A DNA stretch of 7,752 nt, taken from assembly GCA_910586845.1 (NCBI GenBank), contig CAJUJV010000027.1, positions 1-7,752 on the forward strand. Direction: 5' to 3'. Under the pieces are notes generated by a model. The model had not been told where the DNA came from. It searched no databases and saw only the letters and a program-made list of their open reading frames with translations. This document shows positions 1-5,780 of the stretch, piece after piece; position 1 is the first letter of the stretch; every line of letters begins with the position of its first letter. This DNA is from an uncultured Hungatella sp. (GTDB lineage: Bacteria; Bacillota; Clostridia; Lachnospirales; Lachnospiraceae). The position numbers and the translations under genes are program-made.

Positions 1-110
1 GCTTTGCCAACTCTCGCATTATCCGCCCAAGCCGCTGGTGCGCTGTATAGTTTACTATTTCCGATATAGCCAACCGTCAATATTTTCCGTAATGTCTGCA
101 CTGCCGGCAT
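1..110 (-). CDS. Unrecognised partial ORF downstream of the first glucosidase
   Basis: The first 149 bases hold no complete gene I recognise. On the minus strand an ORF starts with ATG at 110..108 and stays open to the window edge (36 codons). AAGGG lies about 8 nt upstream of this ATG. Its start reads MPAVQTLRKILTVGYIGNSK; the VGYIG stretch is faintly like the first strand of a nucleotide-binding fold, but no GxGxxG motif follows, so I assign no function. A second ATG at 144..142, only 5 nt past the glucosidase stop, opens a 29-codon frame (MELKEQLKGTYHAGSAD...) that ends with TAG at 57..55. The two frames overlap, so at most one is real unless a frameshift joins them. Sequence beyond position 1 would decide. 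Confidence 0.22.
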   Translation of the reverse strand, partial: MPAVQTLRKILTVGYIGNSKLYSAPAAWADNARVGK

Positions 111-149
111 GATACGTTCCCTTCAGCTGCTCTTTCAATTCCATCTGTG

Positions 150-1616
150 TCACAGCTCTTCCCCGTTCGTCTCAATCACATGTTTATACCAATAGAAAGA
201 ATTTTTCTTTCTCCTTGAGAAATCCCCGCTGCCGTCATCATACCGTTCCACATACACAAAGCCATAGCGTTTCTTCATTTCCCCGGTTCCGGCGGATACA
301 ATGTCAATGCATCCCCAGGGGGTATATCCCATCAGGTCCACGCCGTCCAGCTCCACCGCATCCTTCATGGCGCGGATATGGTTTCTTAAATATTCTTCCC
401 GGTAGCTGTCATGAATGGTTCCGTCTTCCTCCACCTCATCAGGCGCTCCCAGCCCGTTCTCCACCACAAACACAGGCAGATGATACTGATCATAGATCTG
501 GTTTAAAGCAATCCGCAGTCCCAGAGGATCAACGGTCCAGCCCCAGTCCGAAGTGGAAAGGTAAGGATTCTTACATCCCAAAAACTGGTTTCCCTCTGTC
601 CGCTCCACATCAGGGTCCGTGGATGATACCGTAGACATATAATAGCTAAACCCAATGAAATCCACGGTCCCTGCCTTGATGGTATCCAGATCACCGTCCT
701 CCTGCCTGATGGTGATATGCTCCCTCTCAAATTCTTTTAATTTATATTCCGGATAATAGCCCTTGCACTGCACATCCATGTAAAAAGACTTCTGCCGGTT
801 AAACTCCATGGCTTCCAGCACATCCTCCGGTCTGCAGGTCATGGGGTAGGACGGCGTATAGGCCACCATCATGCCGATCTTATTTTCCGGATTGATCTCA
901 TGTCCCAGCTGAACCGCTTTGGCGCTGGCCACAAAGATGTGGTGGTGGGCCTGGTACCGATTCCGCGGGCTGTTGTCATGGACGCCGATCTGGCACCACC
1001 CGGACAGCACATTGATTTCATTAAAAGTCATCCAATACTTTACCTTGTCCTTATAGCGGGTGAACACGGTTTTGGCGTAACACAGGAAAAAGTCGATCAC
1101 CTCTCTGCTTGACCATCCGTCATAATGATCCGCCAGATACATGGGCATATCAAAATGATTCATAGTCACTACCGGCTCGATGCCGTATTTATGAAGTTCA
1201 TCAAATACCCTGTCATAGAAAGCCAGCCCCTCCTCATTGACCTGATACCTTCCATCCGGACAGATTCTGGACCAGGAAATTGACATTCTGAAACACTTAA
1301 ACCCCATCTCCCCCATAAGAGCGATATCTTCTTTGTAGTGATGATAAAAATCCGTGGCGTTGTGGCTTGGATAGAACGTATCCTCCAAAATGACTCCCAC
1401 AGTTCCCACCGGCACCTGCCCGGTCATGGTGCTGTCCATCGGGGCTTTTCCTGTACTTCCGTCCGGATTTTTATAGGTAATGAGCCGGGGAACCTGATAA
1501 CCTCCGCCAGTAACGGCGTCAAAAGTGCTCAGGCCCCTTCCTCCTTCCTGGTATCCTCCCTCATGCTGGTTGGCGGCTGTGGCGCCGCCCCACAAAAAAT
1601 CTTTACGGAAACTCAT
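150..1616 (-). CDS. 6-phospho-beta-glucosidase, GH1 family (BglA/BglH/AscB type), copy 1
   Basis: A 488-aa cytoplasmic family GH1 enzyme that would hydrolyse a PTS-phosphorylated beta-glucoside (such as cellobiose-6-P, salicin-6-P or arbutin-6-P) to glucose-6-P and the aglycone or sugar. Seen: the N-terminal GH1 signature FLWGGATAANQHEGG (residues 7-21), the acid/base Glu200 in TFNE, and the nucleophile Glu386 in VVENG. Ser441, Lys449 and Tyr451 in SAGTGEMKKRYGF match the phosphate-binding residues of phospho-glycosidases. Ser441 is followed by Ala, not the Trp of LacG-type 6-phospho-beta-galactosidases, which favours a glucosidase. The frame is open for 29 more codons to an ATG at 1703, but I chose 1616 because GGAG lies 9 nt upstream and the family signature begins at once. 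It is 14 residues longer than copy 2, mostly from a larger loop at about residues 33-78. There is no signal peptide. The aglycone is not predictable from sequence. Confidence 0.93.
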   Translation of the reverse strand: MSFRKDFLWGGATAANQHEGGYQEGGRGLSTFDAVTGGGYQVPRLITYKNPDGSTGKAPMDSTMTGQVPVGTVGVILEDTFYPSHNATDFYHHYKEDIALMGEMGFKCFRMSISWSRICPDGRYQVNEEGLAFYDRVFDELHKYGIEPVVTMNHFDMPMYLADHYDGWSSREVIDFFLCYAKTVFTRYKDKVKYWMTFNEINVLSGWCQIGVHDNSPRNRYQAHHHIFVASAKAVQLGHEINPENKIGMMVAYTPSYPMTCRPEDVLEAMEFNRQKSFYMDVQCKGYYPEYKLKEFEREHITIRQEDGDLDTIKAGTVDFIGFSYYMSTVSSTDPDVERTEGNQFLGCKNPYLSTSDWGWTVDPLGLRIALNQIYDQYHLPVFVVENGLGAPDEVEEDGTIHDSYREEYLRNHIRAMKDAVELDGVDLMGYTPWGCIDIVSAGTGEMKKRYGFVYVERYDDGSGDFSRRKKNSFYWYKHVIETNGEEL

Positions 1617-1661
1617 CCTCGATTTCTCCTTTCCTTTTCTGCGCCAAATGTTCCAATCCCT

Positions 1662-1698
1662 TCCGTGAACAAAGGTACCCTCCGTGAACAAGGGTATC
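1662..1698. repeat. Tandem direct repeat upstream of glucosidase copy 1
   Basis: Two copies of an 18-bp unit, TCCGTGAACAAAGGTACC (1662-1679) and TCCGTGAACAAGGGTATC (1681-1698), differ at two bases and have a 19-bp period. They lie 45-82 bp upstream of the chosen start of glucosidase copy 1. Placement suggests tandem binding sites for a regulator or a short local duplication. They fall in a frame that is open upstream of the gene, but that N-terminal extension has no family support. I see no convincing -35/-10 pair between 1617 and 1743, so the gene may be read from the hydrolase promoter. Confidence 0.55.
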
Positions 1699-1743
1699 AT
1701 CATTGAATATAAACCGTCACATACACTTGCCGGAAATTTGTCC

Positions 1744-2745
1744 TTATTTCAGATTCTCCCCAAAGAACTGCTCCAGTTTATCAAAGGGAATCGCGCCCTT
1801 TCCGCCGCCGTCATACAGATCCGTATGAACCGCATCCGGAATGATCAGGAGTTCCTTGTTGTCTGTATAAGGGTTATCCTTCACCATGGCGGCATAAGCG
1901 TCACGGCTGAAATAGCAGGAGTGGGCCTTCTCCCCGTGCATGATCAGGACCGCGTTTCGAATCTCATTGCTGTACTTTAAGATAGGCTGATTCATAAAGG
2001 ACATACAGCCGATCCTATTCCAGCCTCCGTTGGAATTTAAAGAGCGTTTATGGTAGCCCCGGTCCGTTTTATAGTAATCATAATAATCTGCCACGAAGAA
2101 GGGAGCATCCTCCGGAAGGGGATCCACAACACCTCCGCCCAGGGCATAGCTGCCGTTTTTATAATCCACAATCCTCTGGGCGTTCATAGCTTCTTTCTTC
2201 GCATACCGGGCGTCCGCGGAATCCTCAGCGTCAAAATATCCATTGGCATTGACACGGGTCATGTCATACATGGTGGAGGCAACAGTCGCCTTAACGCGGG
2301 TATCCAGTGCCGCGGCGTTGAGCGCCAGACCTCCCCATCCGCAGATGCCCATAATCCCGATACGTTCCGGGTCAACATTTTCCTGTACTGACAGAAAATC
2401 TACTGCCGCCTGAAAATCCTCTGTGTTAATATCCGGTGAAGCCATATAGCGGGGCGCGCCGCCGCTTTCTCCGGTAAAGGAAGGGTCAAAGGCAATGGTG
2501 AGAAACCCCCGTTCCGCCATGGTCTGCGCGTACAATCCCGCCGCCTGCTCCTTCACCGCCCCAAAGGGCCCGCACACCGCGATGGCCGCCAGCTTCCCTC
2601 CCGCCCCTTTGGGCTCATAAAGGTCCGCTGCCAGTGTAATTCCGTAGCGGTTGGGAAATGTTACTTTGCGGTGGTCCACCTTTTCACTTTTCGGGAACGT
2701 CTTATCCCATTCCTTTGCTAATTCCAATTTTACCGTATTTTCCAT
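1744..2745 (-). CDS. Alpha/beta hydrolase, dienelactone-hydrolase/YcjY-like, with cysteine nucleophile
   Basis: A 333-aa cytoplasmic alpha/beta-hydrolase with no signal peptide or membrane segment. Seen: a strand and oxyanion-type loop at CGPFGAVKEQ (58-67), a second at AFDPSFTGESGG (85-96), the nucleophile elbow GICGWGG (133-139) with Cys135 where most esterases have Ser, a strand plus possible acid at LIMHGEKAHS (267-276, candidate Glu272), and the C-terminal catalytic His307 in IPDAVHTDLYD. A Cys-His-acid triad is known in dienelactone hydrolases; a GxCxxGG elbow also fits COG1073-type hydrolases. Substrate unknown: an ester or lactone is most likely. The start is 3 nt past the stop of the 81-aa gene, and GAGAGG sits in that gene's last codons, so translation is probably coupled. 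The unit faces a LysR gene, its likely regulator. A role in removing acyl groups from plant glucosides used by the neighbouring glucosidase is inference. Confidence 0.85.
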   Translation of the reverse strand: MENTVKLELAKEWDKTFPKSEKVDHRKVTFPNRYGITLAADLYEPKGAGGKLAAIAVCGPFGAVKEQAAGLYAQTMAERGFLTIAFDPSFTGESGGAPRYMASPDINTEDFQAAVDFLSVQENVDPERIGIMGICGWGGLALNAAALDTRVKATVASTMYDMTRVNANGYFDAEDSADARYAKKEAMNAQRIVDYKNGSYALGGGVVDPLPEDAPFFVADYYDYYKTDRGYHKRSLNSNGGWNRIGCMSFMNQPILKYSNEIRNAVLIMHGEKAHSCYFSRDAYAAMVKDNPYTDNKELLIIPDAVHTDLYDGGGKGAIPFDKLEQFFGENLK

Positions 2746-2748
2746 TTT

Positions 2749-2994
2749 TCAATGCCTCTCTTTCTTTTTATTATTTTGTGATTGCCGTTTTTCTCTTTCC
2801 ATGCGCCATACTAAAAAATCAAGACAGTCAACCCGTTCCTGACTTTCACGCAGGCTGTCCATCAGGCTTAAACGGTGCTTTCGCAACGTTTTAACCGCAG
2901 CCTGAATCTGGCCGTCACGATACAGCCTGCAGACCGTTTCAATGGTTTGTGAGCCGCAGCCCGCATCCTTTAGATTCTGAAGCAGATCATCCAT
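2749..2994 (-). CDS. Small helical protein of unknown function (81 aa), first gene of the hydrolase unit
   Basis: An 81-aa soluble, almost fully helical protein. GGGAGG lies 7 nt before its ATG, so it is a real gene. Visible features: an N-terminal helix (MDDLLQNLKDAGC), a RLYRDGQIQAAVKTLRKHR segment (23-41) that looks like a short helical hairpin, and a charged helix SLRESQERVDCLDFLVWRME (47-66), followed by a basic, Gln/Asn/Lys-rich tail. Cysteines are at 13, 22 and 57. From memory, short Clostridia proteins with a similar DAGC...RLY...LRKHR...DCLDFL pattern occur beside transcription regulators, but I know no function or name for them. It is first in the unit and is tightly linked to the hydrolase (3-nt gap), which suggests an accessory, adaptor or regulatory job. 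It has no recognised DNA-binding motif. Confidence 0.8.
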   Translation of the reverse strand: MDDLLQNLKDAGCGSQTIETVCRLYRDGQIQAAVKTLRKHRLSLMDSLRESQERVDCLDFLVWRMEREKRQSQNNKKKERH

Positions 2995-3023
2995 ACGACC
3001 GCCTCCCTTCCTGCTATGTCTGT

Positions 3024-3053
3024 ATTATAACCACTTGATTTTTCCTTCGCTAA
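3024..3053 (-). promoter_or_regulatory. Candidate promoter of the hydrolase unit
   Basis: On the minus strand there is a perfect TATAAT (3029..3024), about 30 bp upstream of the start of the 81-aa gene. The best -35 at about 18 bp spacing is TTAGCG (3053..3048), a poor match to TTGACA. A good -10 with a weak -35 is typical of promoters that need a LysR-type activator. The palindrome at 3061-3082 would be centred near -55 of a start at about 3017, a usual place for an activating LysR site. The start position is inferred. Confidence 0.55.
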
Positions 3054-3063
3054 TGGCTATAAT
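3035..3063 (+). promoter_or_regulatory. Promoter of the LysR gene
   Basis: TTGATT (3035-3040) and TATAAT (3058-3063) are separated by exactly 17 bp, a near-consensus sigma-A promoter reading towards the LysR start at 3109. Its -35 lies inside the spacer of the divergent promoter, so the two RNA polymerase sites overlap and should compete. The 10+10 bp palindrome covers the last bases of the -10 box and the likely start site, which fits autorepression. Confidence 0.7.
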
Positions 3064-3082
3064 TTATATCGTGATATAAATT
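3061..3082. promoter_or_regulatory. Palindromic operator in the LysR-hydrolase divergent region
   Basis: AATTTATATC (3061-3070) and GATATAAATT (3073-3082) are perfect inverted repeats around the dinucleotide GT. LysR-type T-N11-A pairs occur within it (T3064 to A3076, T3067 to A3079). It overlaps the LysR -10 box and sits upstream of the minus-strand promoter, the usual arrangement for a LysR protein that represses itself and activates a divergent target. Which protein binds is inference. Confidence 0.65.
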
Positions 3083-3095
3083 TTTGGAATATCAC

Positions 3096-3108
3096 AGGAG
3101 GACCTCCT
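3096..3108 (+). promoter_or_regulatory. LysR Shine-Dalgarno sequence inside a self-complementary element
   Basis: The LysR ribosome binding site AGGAGG (3096-3101) is followed by A and then CCTCCT (3103-3108), its exact complement, directly before the ATG at 3109. In mRNA a 5-bp AGGAG/CTCCT stem with a GAC loop could form and hide the whole ribosome binding site. The spacing of 7 nt fixes the start at 3109. Confidence 0.6.
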
Positions 3109-3999
3109 ATGGAACTGCGAACCATGAGATATTTCCTTGCGGTGGCAAGAGAGGAAAATATGACCCGCGCGGCAGAATTGCTTCACGTCACCCAGCCCAC
3201 ACTCTCCAAACAGTTAAAGTCCCTGGAAGACGAACTTGGGAAAAAACTGTTCACGCGCCACAGTTTCAGCGTACAGCTTACAGAGGAAGGGATTTTGCTG
3301 CGGAAACGGGCAGAGGATCTGATAAAAATGGCGGATAAGATCACCGCCGAATTTCTCACCTTAGATGATGTTTTAGGCGGAGACGTTTACTTCGGCCTGG
3401 CGGAATCTTACCAGATCCGGCATCTCGCCTCTGCCATCAAGCAATTTAAGAATACATTTTCTGATATGCGCTACCATATCACCAGCGGCGATACGGAACA
3501 GGTTACGGAAAAACTGGATAAAGGCGTGATTGATTTCGCGGTTCTGGCGGAAGAGCCAAATGCCGCGAAATACCATTCCCTTGCCTTTCCCGAAGCTGAC
3601 CTTTGGGGTGTCGTCATGCCGGCAGACTGTCCCCTGGCCAAAAAACAGGCTGTCTGTGCCGAGGACCTGGCAGGACTCCCCCTGTTTTGCTCGGAGCAGG
3701 GCTGGAACCGGGATATCTCCCGATGGAGCGGCAATCAAATGGATGAACTGTGCCTGGAAGGGTCTTTCCGTCTGTCTTACAATGGCTCCTTATTTGTAAA
3801 AGAAGGTCTGGGATATCTCTTGACTTTTCAGCATCTTATTGATACAAGCCCTGGCAGCGGACTTGTTTTTCGTCCGCTGACACCTGTGCTTGAAACAAAA
3901 ATTTATCTGATTTGGAAAAAATATCAGGTATTTACCCCTGTGGCGGAACGGCTTTTAGAATATTTAAGAAATAGATTTGAGGTTATTCTGCCGGAATAA
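3109..3999 (+). CDS. LysR-family transcriptional regulator
   Basis: A 296-aa protein of normal LysR length. Seen: the N-terminal winged helix-turn-helix (residues 1-60, with MTRAAELLHVTQPTLSKQLK and the wing LGKKLFTRHSFSVQLTEEG), a linker helix (61-88), and a periplasmic-binding-protein-like effector domain (about 90-290) starting with GDVYFGLAES and including DFAVLAE (142-148) and LSYNGSLFVKEGLGYLL (222-238). It would act as a tetramer bound to the palindrome at 3061-3082. It is divergent from the 81-aa protein/hydrolase unit, which is its most likely target; the effector cannot be read from sequence. The start at 3109 has a strong AGGAGG 7 nt upstream. A second in-frame Met at residue 6 is too far from that site to be preferred. 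The gene ends convergent with the second glucosidase. A broken copy of a similar gene seems to lie just downstream on the other strand. Confidence 0.93.
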   Translation: MELRTMRYFLAVAREENMTRAAELLHVTQPTLSKQLKSLEDELGKKLFTRHSFSVQLTEEGILLRKRAEDLIKMADKITAEFLTLDDVLGGDVYFGLAESYQIRHLASAIKQFKNTFSDMRYHITSGDTEQVTEKLDKGVIDFAVLAEEPNAAKYHSLAFPEADLWGVVMPADCPLAKKQAVCAEDLAGLPLFCSEQGWNRDISRWSGNQMDELCLEGSFRLSYNGSLFVKEGLGYLLTFQHLIDTSPGSGLVFRPLTPVLETKIYLIWKKYQVFTPVAERLLEYLRNRFEVILPE

Positions 4000-4063
4000 A
4001 TATGCCCCCTCATAAATTCCAGAGCAAGGGGGGTGTTCATACACGATTTCGTTCCCGCCGAAT

Positions 4064-4101
4064 CCGCGGAAAGGCTTATTTCCAGACATTTCCGCGGTTT
4101 T
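4064..4101 (+). terminator. Probable rho-independent terminator after LysR
   Basis: CCGCGGAAA (4064-4072) and TTTCCGCGG (4089-4097) form a perfect 9-bp inverted repeat with a 16-nt loop, followed on the plus strand by TTTTCC. Position between two convergent genes fits a terminator for LysR. The T tract is short and the loop large, so it may be weak. On the minus strand the stem is followed by ATTCGG, so it should not work well in that direction. Confidence 0.5.
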
Positions 4102-4106
4102 CCATT

Positions 4107-4154
4107 GTATCAATTTCGGTGTCGCGATGTTCATTGGTACAATGAAATTGATAC
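4107..4154. repeat. Long inverted repeat between the convergent LysR and glucosidase genes
   Basis: GTATCAATTTC (4107-4117) and GAAATTGATAC (4144-4154) are perfect 11-bp inverted repeats with a 26-nt loop. A second, offset pair, CATTGTA (4103-4109) and TACAATG (4138-4144), overlaps the same arms, so two mutually exclusive hairpins are possible. No T tract follows on either strand, so it is not a standard terminator. It could be a cruciform, a transcript end-protecting hairpin, or the trace of a small mobile element. Confidence 0.6.
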
Positions 4155-4179
4155 GCATGGGTTGTGTCCTTTCCCCTAT

Positions 4180-4290
4180 CCCAGAACGGAACCGCCCATC
4201 CACCACCAGAAAATATCCCAGCCCGCTCTAGGTCATGACCGCGCCGTTGGCGGACAGATTGCTTTTAAACAGAATTCTGAGACTGTTACT
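4180..4290 (-). pseudogene. Relic of a second LysR-family gene (effector-domain fragment)
   Basis: This is the only coding-like signal in the 298-bp gap between the convergent genes at 3999 and 4298. Reading the minus strand from 4299, one frame gives LRILFKSNLSANGAVMT, a TAG stop (4230..4228), then SGLGYFLVVDG. The part at 4257..4201 aligns without gaps to residues 222-240 of the LysR protein at 3109-3999: LSxNGxxxxxxGLGYxL, 9 of 19 identical by eye. SxLxANG...GLGY is typical of the effector domain of LysR proteins in Clostridia. No start, DNA-binding part or intact C-terminus remains. The relic begins right at the stop of glucosidase copy 2, so insertion of that unit may have cut it. The alignment is by eye and short, so confidence is moderate. 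Confidence 0.42.
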
Positions 4291-4297
4291 ATCCGTG

Positions 4298-5722
4298 TCA
4301 TAGTTCTTCCCCGTTGGTCTCAATCACACGTTTATACCAATAAAACGATTTCTTTTTCTGTCTCCGAAAGCTGCCCTGCCCCTGATTGTCCCTGTCTACA
4401 TAAATAAAACCATATCTTTTTTCCATTTCTCCTGTTCCGTTTGAAATCAGATCAATACAGCCCCAGCTGGTATATCCCCAAAGTTCCACGCCGTCTTCCT
4501 CTACTGCCTTTATCATCTCCCGGATATGGCTTCTCAGATAATCAATGCGGTAATCATCCTGAATCTCCCCGTCTTCATCTGGAACATCTTTTGCCCCAAA
4601 GCCGTTCTCCACGATAAAAAGAGGTTTCTGATAACGGTCATAGAGTACATTTAATGTGATCCGCAGCCCCACAGGGTCCACTGGCCATCCCCACCCGCTG
4701 ACTTTCAGATAAGGGTTGGTCAATGTAGGAAACACATTTCCCTCTGTCGTATCCTTCCCCGCGGCGTCGGCGCTGCTTACCCGGGAATTGTAATAAGAAA
4801 AACTTACAAAATCCACCGTATGATTTCGCAGCAATTCCCGGTCACCCTCCTCGAAAGGAATCTTAATCCCCTCCCGCTCGTACTTTTTCAACAGATAAGG
4901 CGGATAATCCCCTCTCACCTGAACATCAATGAGGGAATAGCCATCCCTGTCGTCACAAACCGCCTGCCAGTAGTCTTCCGGTCTGCAGCTTTCCGGATAG
5001 TAAGGACCCGCTGCCAGCATACATCCGATTTTATTTTGGGGATTAATCTCATGCCCTATTTTTGTTGCCAGCGCGCTGGCGACCAGTTCATAGTGGGCCG
5101 CTTCCGCAATCACCTGCTTCTCATTTTCTCCCTCTTCAAAACAGAGCCCCGCCGCGCAGAACGGCAGATGGTAGATCATATTAATCTCGTTAAATGTGAG
5201 CCAGTAAGTGACCAGATCCTTAAACCTTGTAAACAATGTCCTTGCCAGACGCTCATAAAATGAGATCATCTCCCGGCTTTTCCAGCCTCCACATTTTTTC
5301 ACCAGTCCAATGGGACAGTCAAAATGGGAAATGGTGACCAAAGGCTCAATCCCATACTTGCGGCACTCCTGGAAAATATCTTCATAAAACAGAAGGCCCT
5401 CTTCATTTGGCTGTTCTTCATCTCCGTTGGGAAAGATCCGTGTCCAGCTCACAGACATACGAAATACACGAAATCCCATTTCCGCGAACAAGGCAATGTC
5501 TTCTTTGTAGTGATGATAAAAATCAATTGCCTGATGGGCCGGATAAAAGCCGCTGTCATCGGGCTCAAGTTTTTTCAGTCTGCCGGAAGCGACAGCAAAA
5601 CGATCTCTTCCTGCCGGAAGCAGATCAATATTGGCAATTCCTCTTCCCCCCTCTCTGTACCCTCCTTCACATTGATTCGCCGCCGTAGCGCCTCCCCACA
5701 AAAAATGCTCTGATAATCCCAT
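4298..5722 (-). CDS. 6-phospho-beta-glucosidase, GH1 family, copy 2
   Basis: A 474-aa cytoplasmic GH1 enzyme, expected to hydrolyse 6-phospho-beta-glucosides made by a PTS outside the window. Seen: the N-terminal signature FLWGGATAANQCEGG (7-21), the acid/base Glu179 in TFNE, the nucleophile Glu372 in IVENG, and Ser427, Lys435 and Tyr437 in SNGTGEMEKRYGF as the phosphate-binding set. The residue after Ser427 is Asn, not the Trp of 6-phospho-beta-galactosidases. It is paralogous to copy 1: conserved blocks run through the whole length, both end in IETNGEEL, and one 26-nt block is identical. Its loop after residue 33 is shorter than in copy 1. GGAGG lies 7 nt before the ATG, and the family signature follows at once, so the start is secure. 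It sits 77 nt downstream of the RpiR gene on the same strand, its likely regulator. No terminator with a U tract is seen after it. Confidence 0.94.
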   Translation of the reverse strand: MGLSEHFLWGGATAANQCEGGYREGGRGIANIDLLPAGRDRFAVASGRLKKLEPDDSGFYPAHQAIDFYHHYKEDIALFAEMGFRVFRMSVSWTRIFPNGDEEQPNEEGLLFYEDIFQECRKYGIEPLVTISHFDCPIGLVKKCGGWKSREMISFYERLARTLFTRFKDLVTYWLTFNEINMIYHLPFCAAGLCFEEGENEKQVIAEAAHYELVASALATKIGHEINPQNKIGCMLAAGPYYPESCRPEDYWQAVCDDRDGYSLIDVQVRGDYPPYLLKKYEREGIKIPFEEGDRELLRNHTVDFVSFSYYNSRVSSADAAGKDTTEGNVFPTLTNPYLKVSGWGWPVDPVGLRITLNVLYDRYQKPLFIVENGFGAKDVPDEDGEIQDDYRIDYLRSHIREMIKAVEEDGVELWGYTSWGCIDLISNGTGEMEKRYGFIYVDRDNQGQGSFRRQKKKSFYWYKRVIETNGEEL

Positions 5723-5751
5723 CTGGAAACCTCCTTTGTTTTGATGGACTT

Positions 5752-5760
5752 ATTATAGCA
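5752..5760 (-). promoter_or_regulatory. Extended -10 promoter of glucosidase copy 2
   Basis: On the minus strand TGCTATAAT (5760..5752) is a perfect extended -10 box, 30 nt upstream of the ATG at 5722. At 17 bp spacing the -35 hexamer would be AGGGAA, which is poor. The palindrome at 5781-5803 lies just upstream, over the -35 flank. This gives glucosidase copy 2 its own regulated promoter in addition to possible readthrough from the RpiR gene. Confidence 0.6.
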
Positions 5761-5780
5761 TTATTATTAAACCATTCCCT

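Noticed and set aside
1617..1703. 29-codon N-terminal extension of glucosidase copy 1 from an ATG at 1703
   Set aside because: GH1 proteins of this group begin right before FLWGGATAANQ; the ATG at 1616 has its own GGAG site, and the extension covers the tandem repeat.
4005..4033. CCCCCT/AGGGGG inverted repeat right after the LysR stop as terminator
   Set aside because: A 6-bp stem with a 16-nt loop and no T tract on the plus strand; the hairpin at 4064-4097 fits better.
3964..4206. 80-codon minus-strand ORF in the convergent gap
   Set aside because: It overlaps the LysR end and the hairpins and shows no recognisable domain; the LysR-like relic is in the same frame upstream of it.
4033..4407. 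124-codon plus-strand ORF between the convergent genes
   Set aside because: It runs into the opposite strand of glucosidase copy 2, crosses the inverted repeats, has no ribosome binding site and gives an unfamiliar His/Pro-rich protein.
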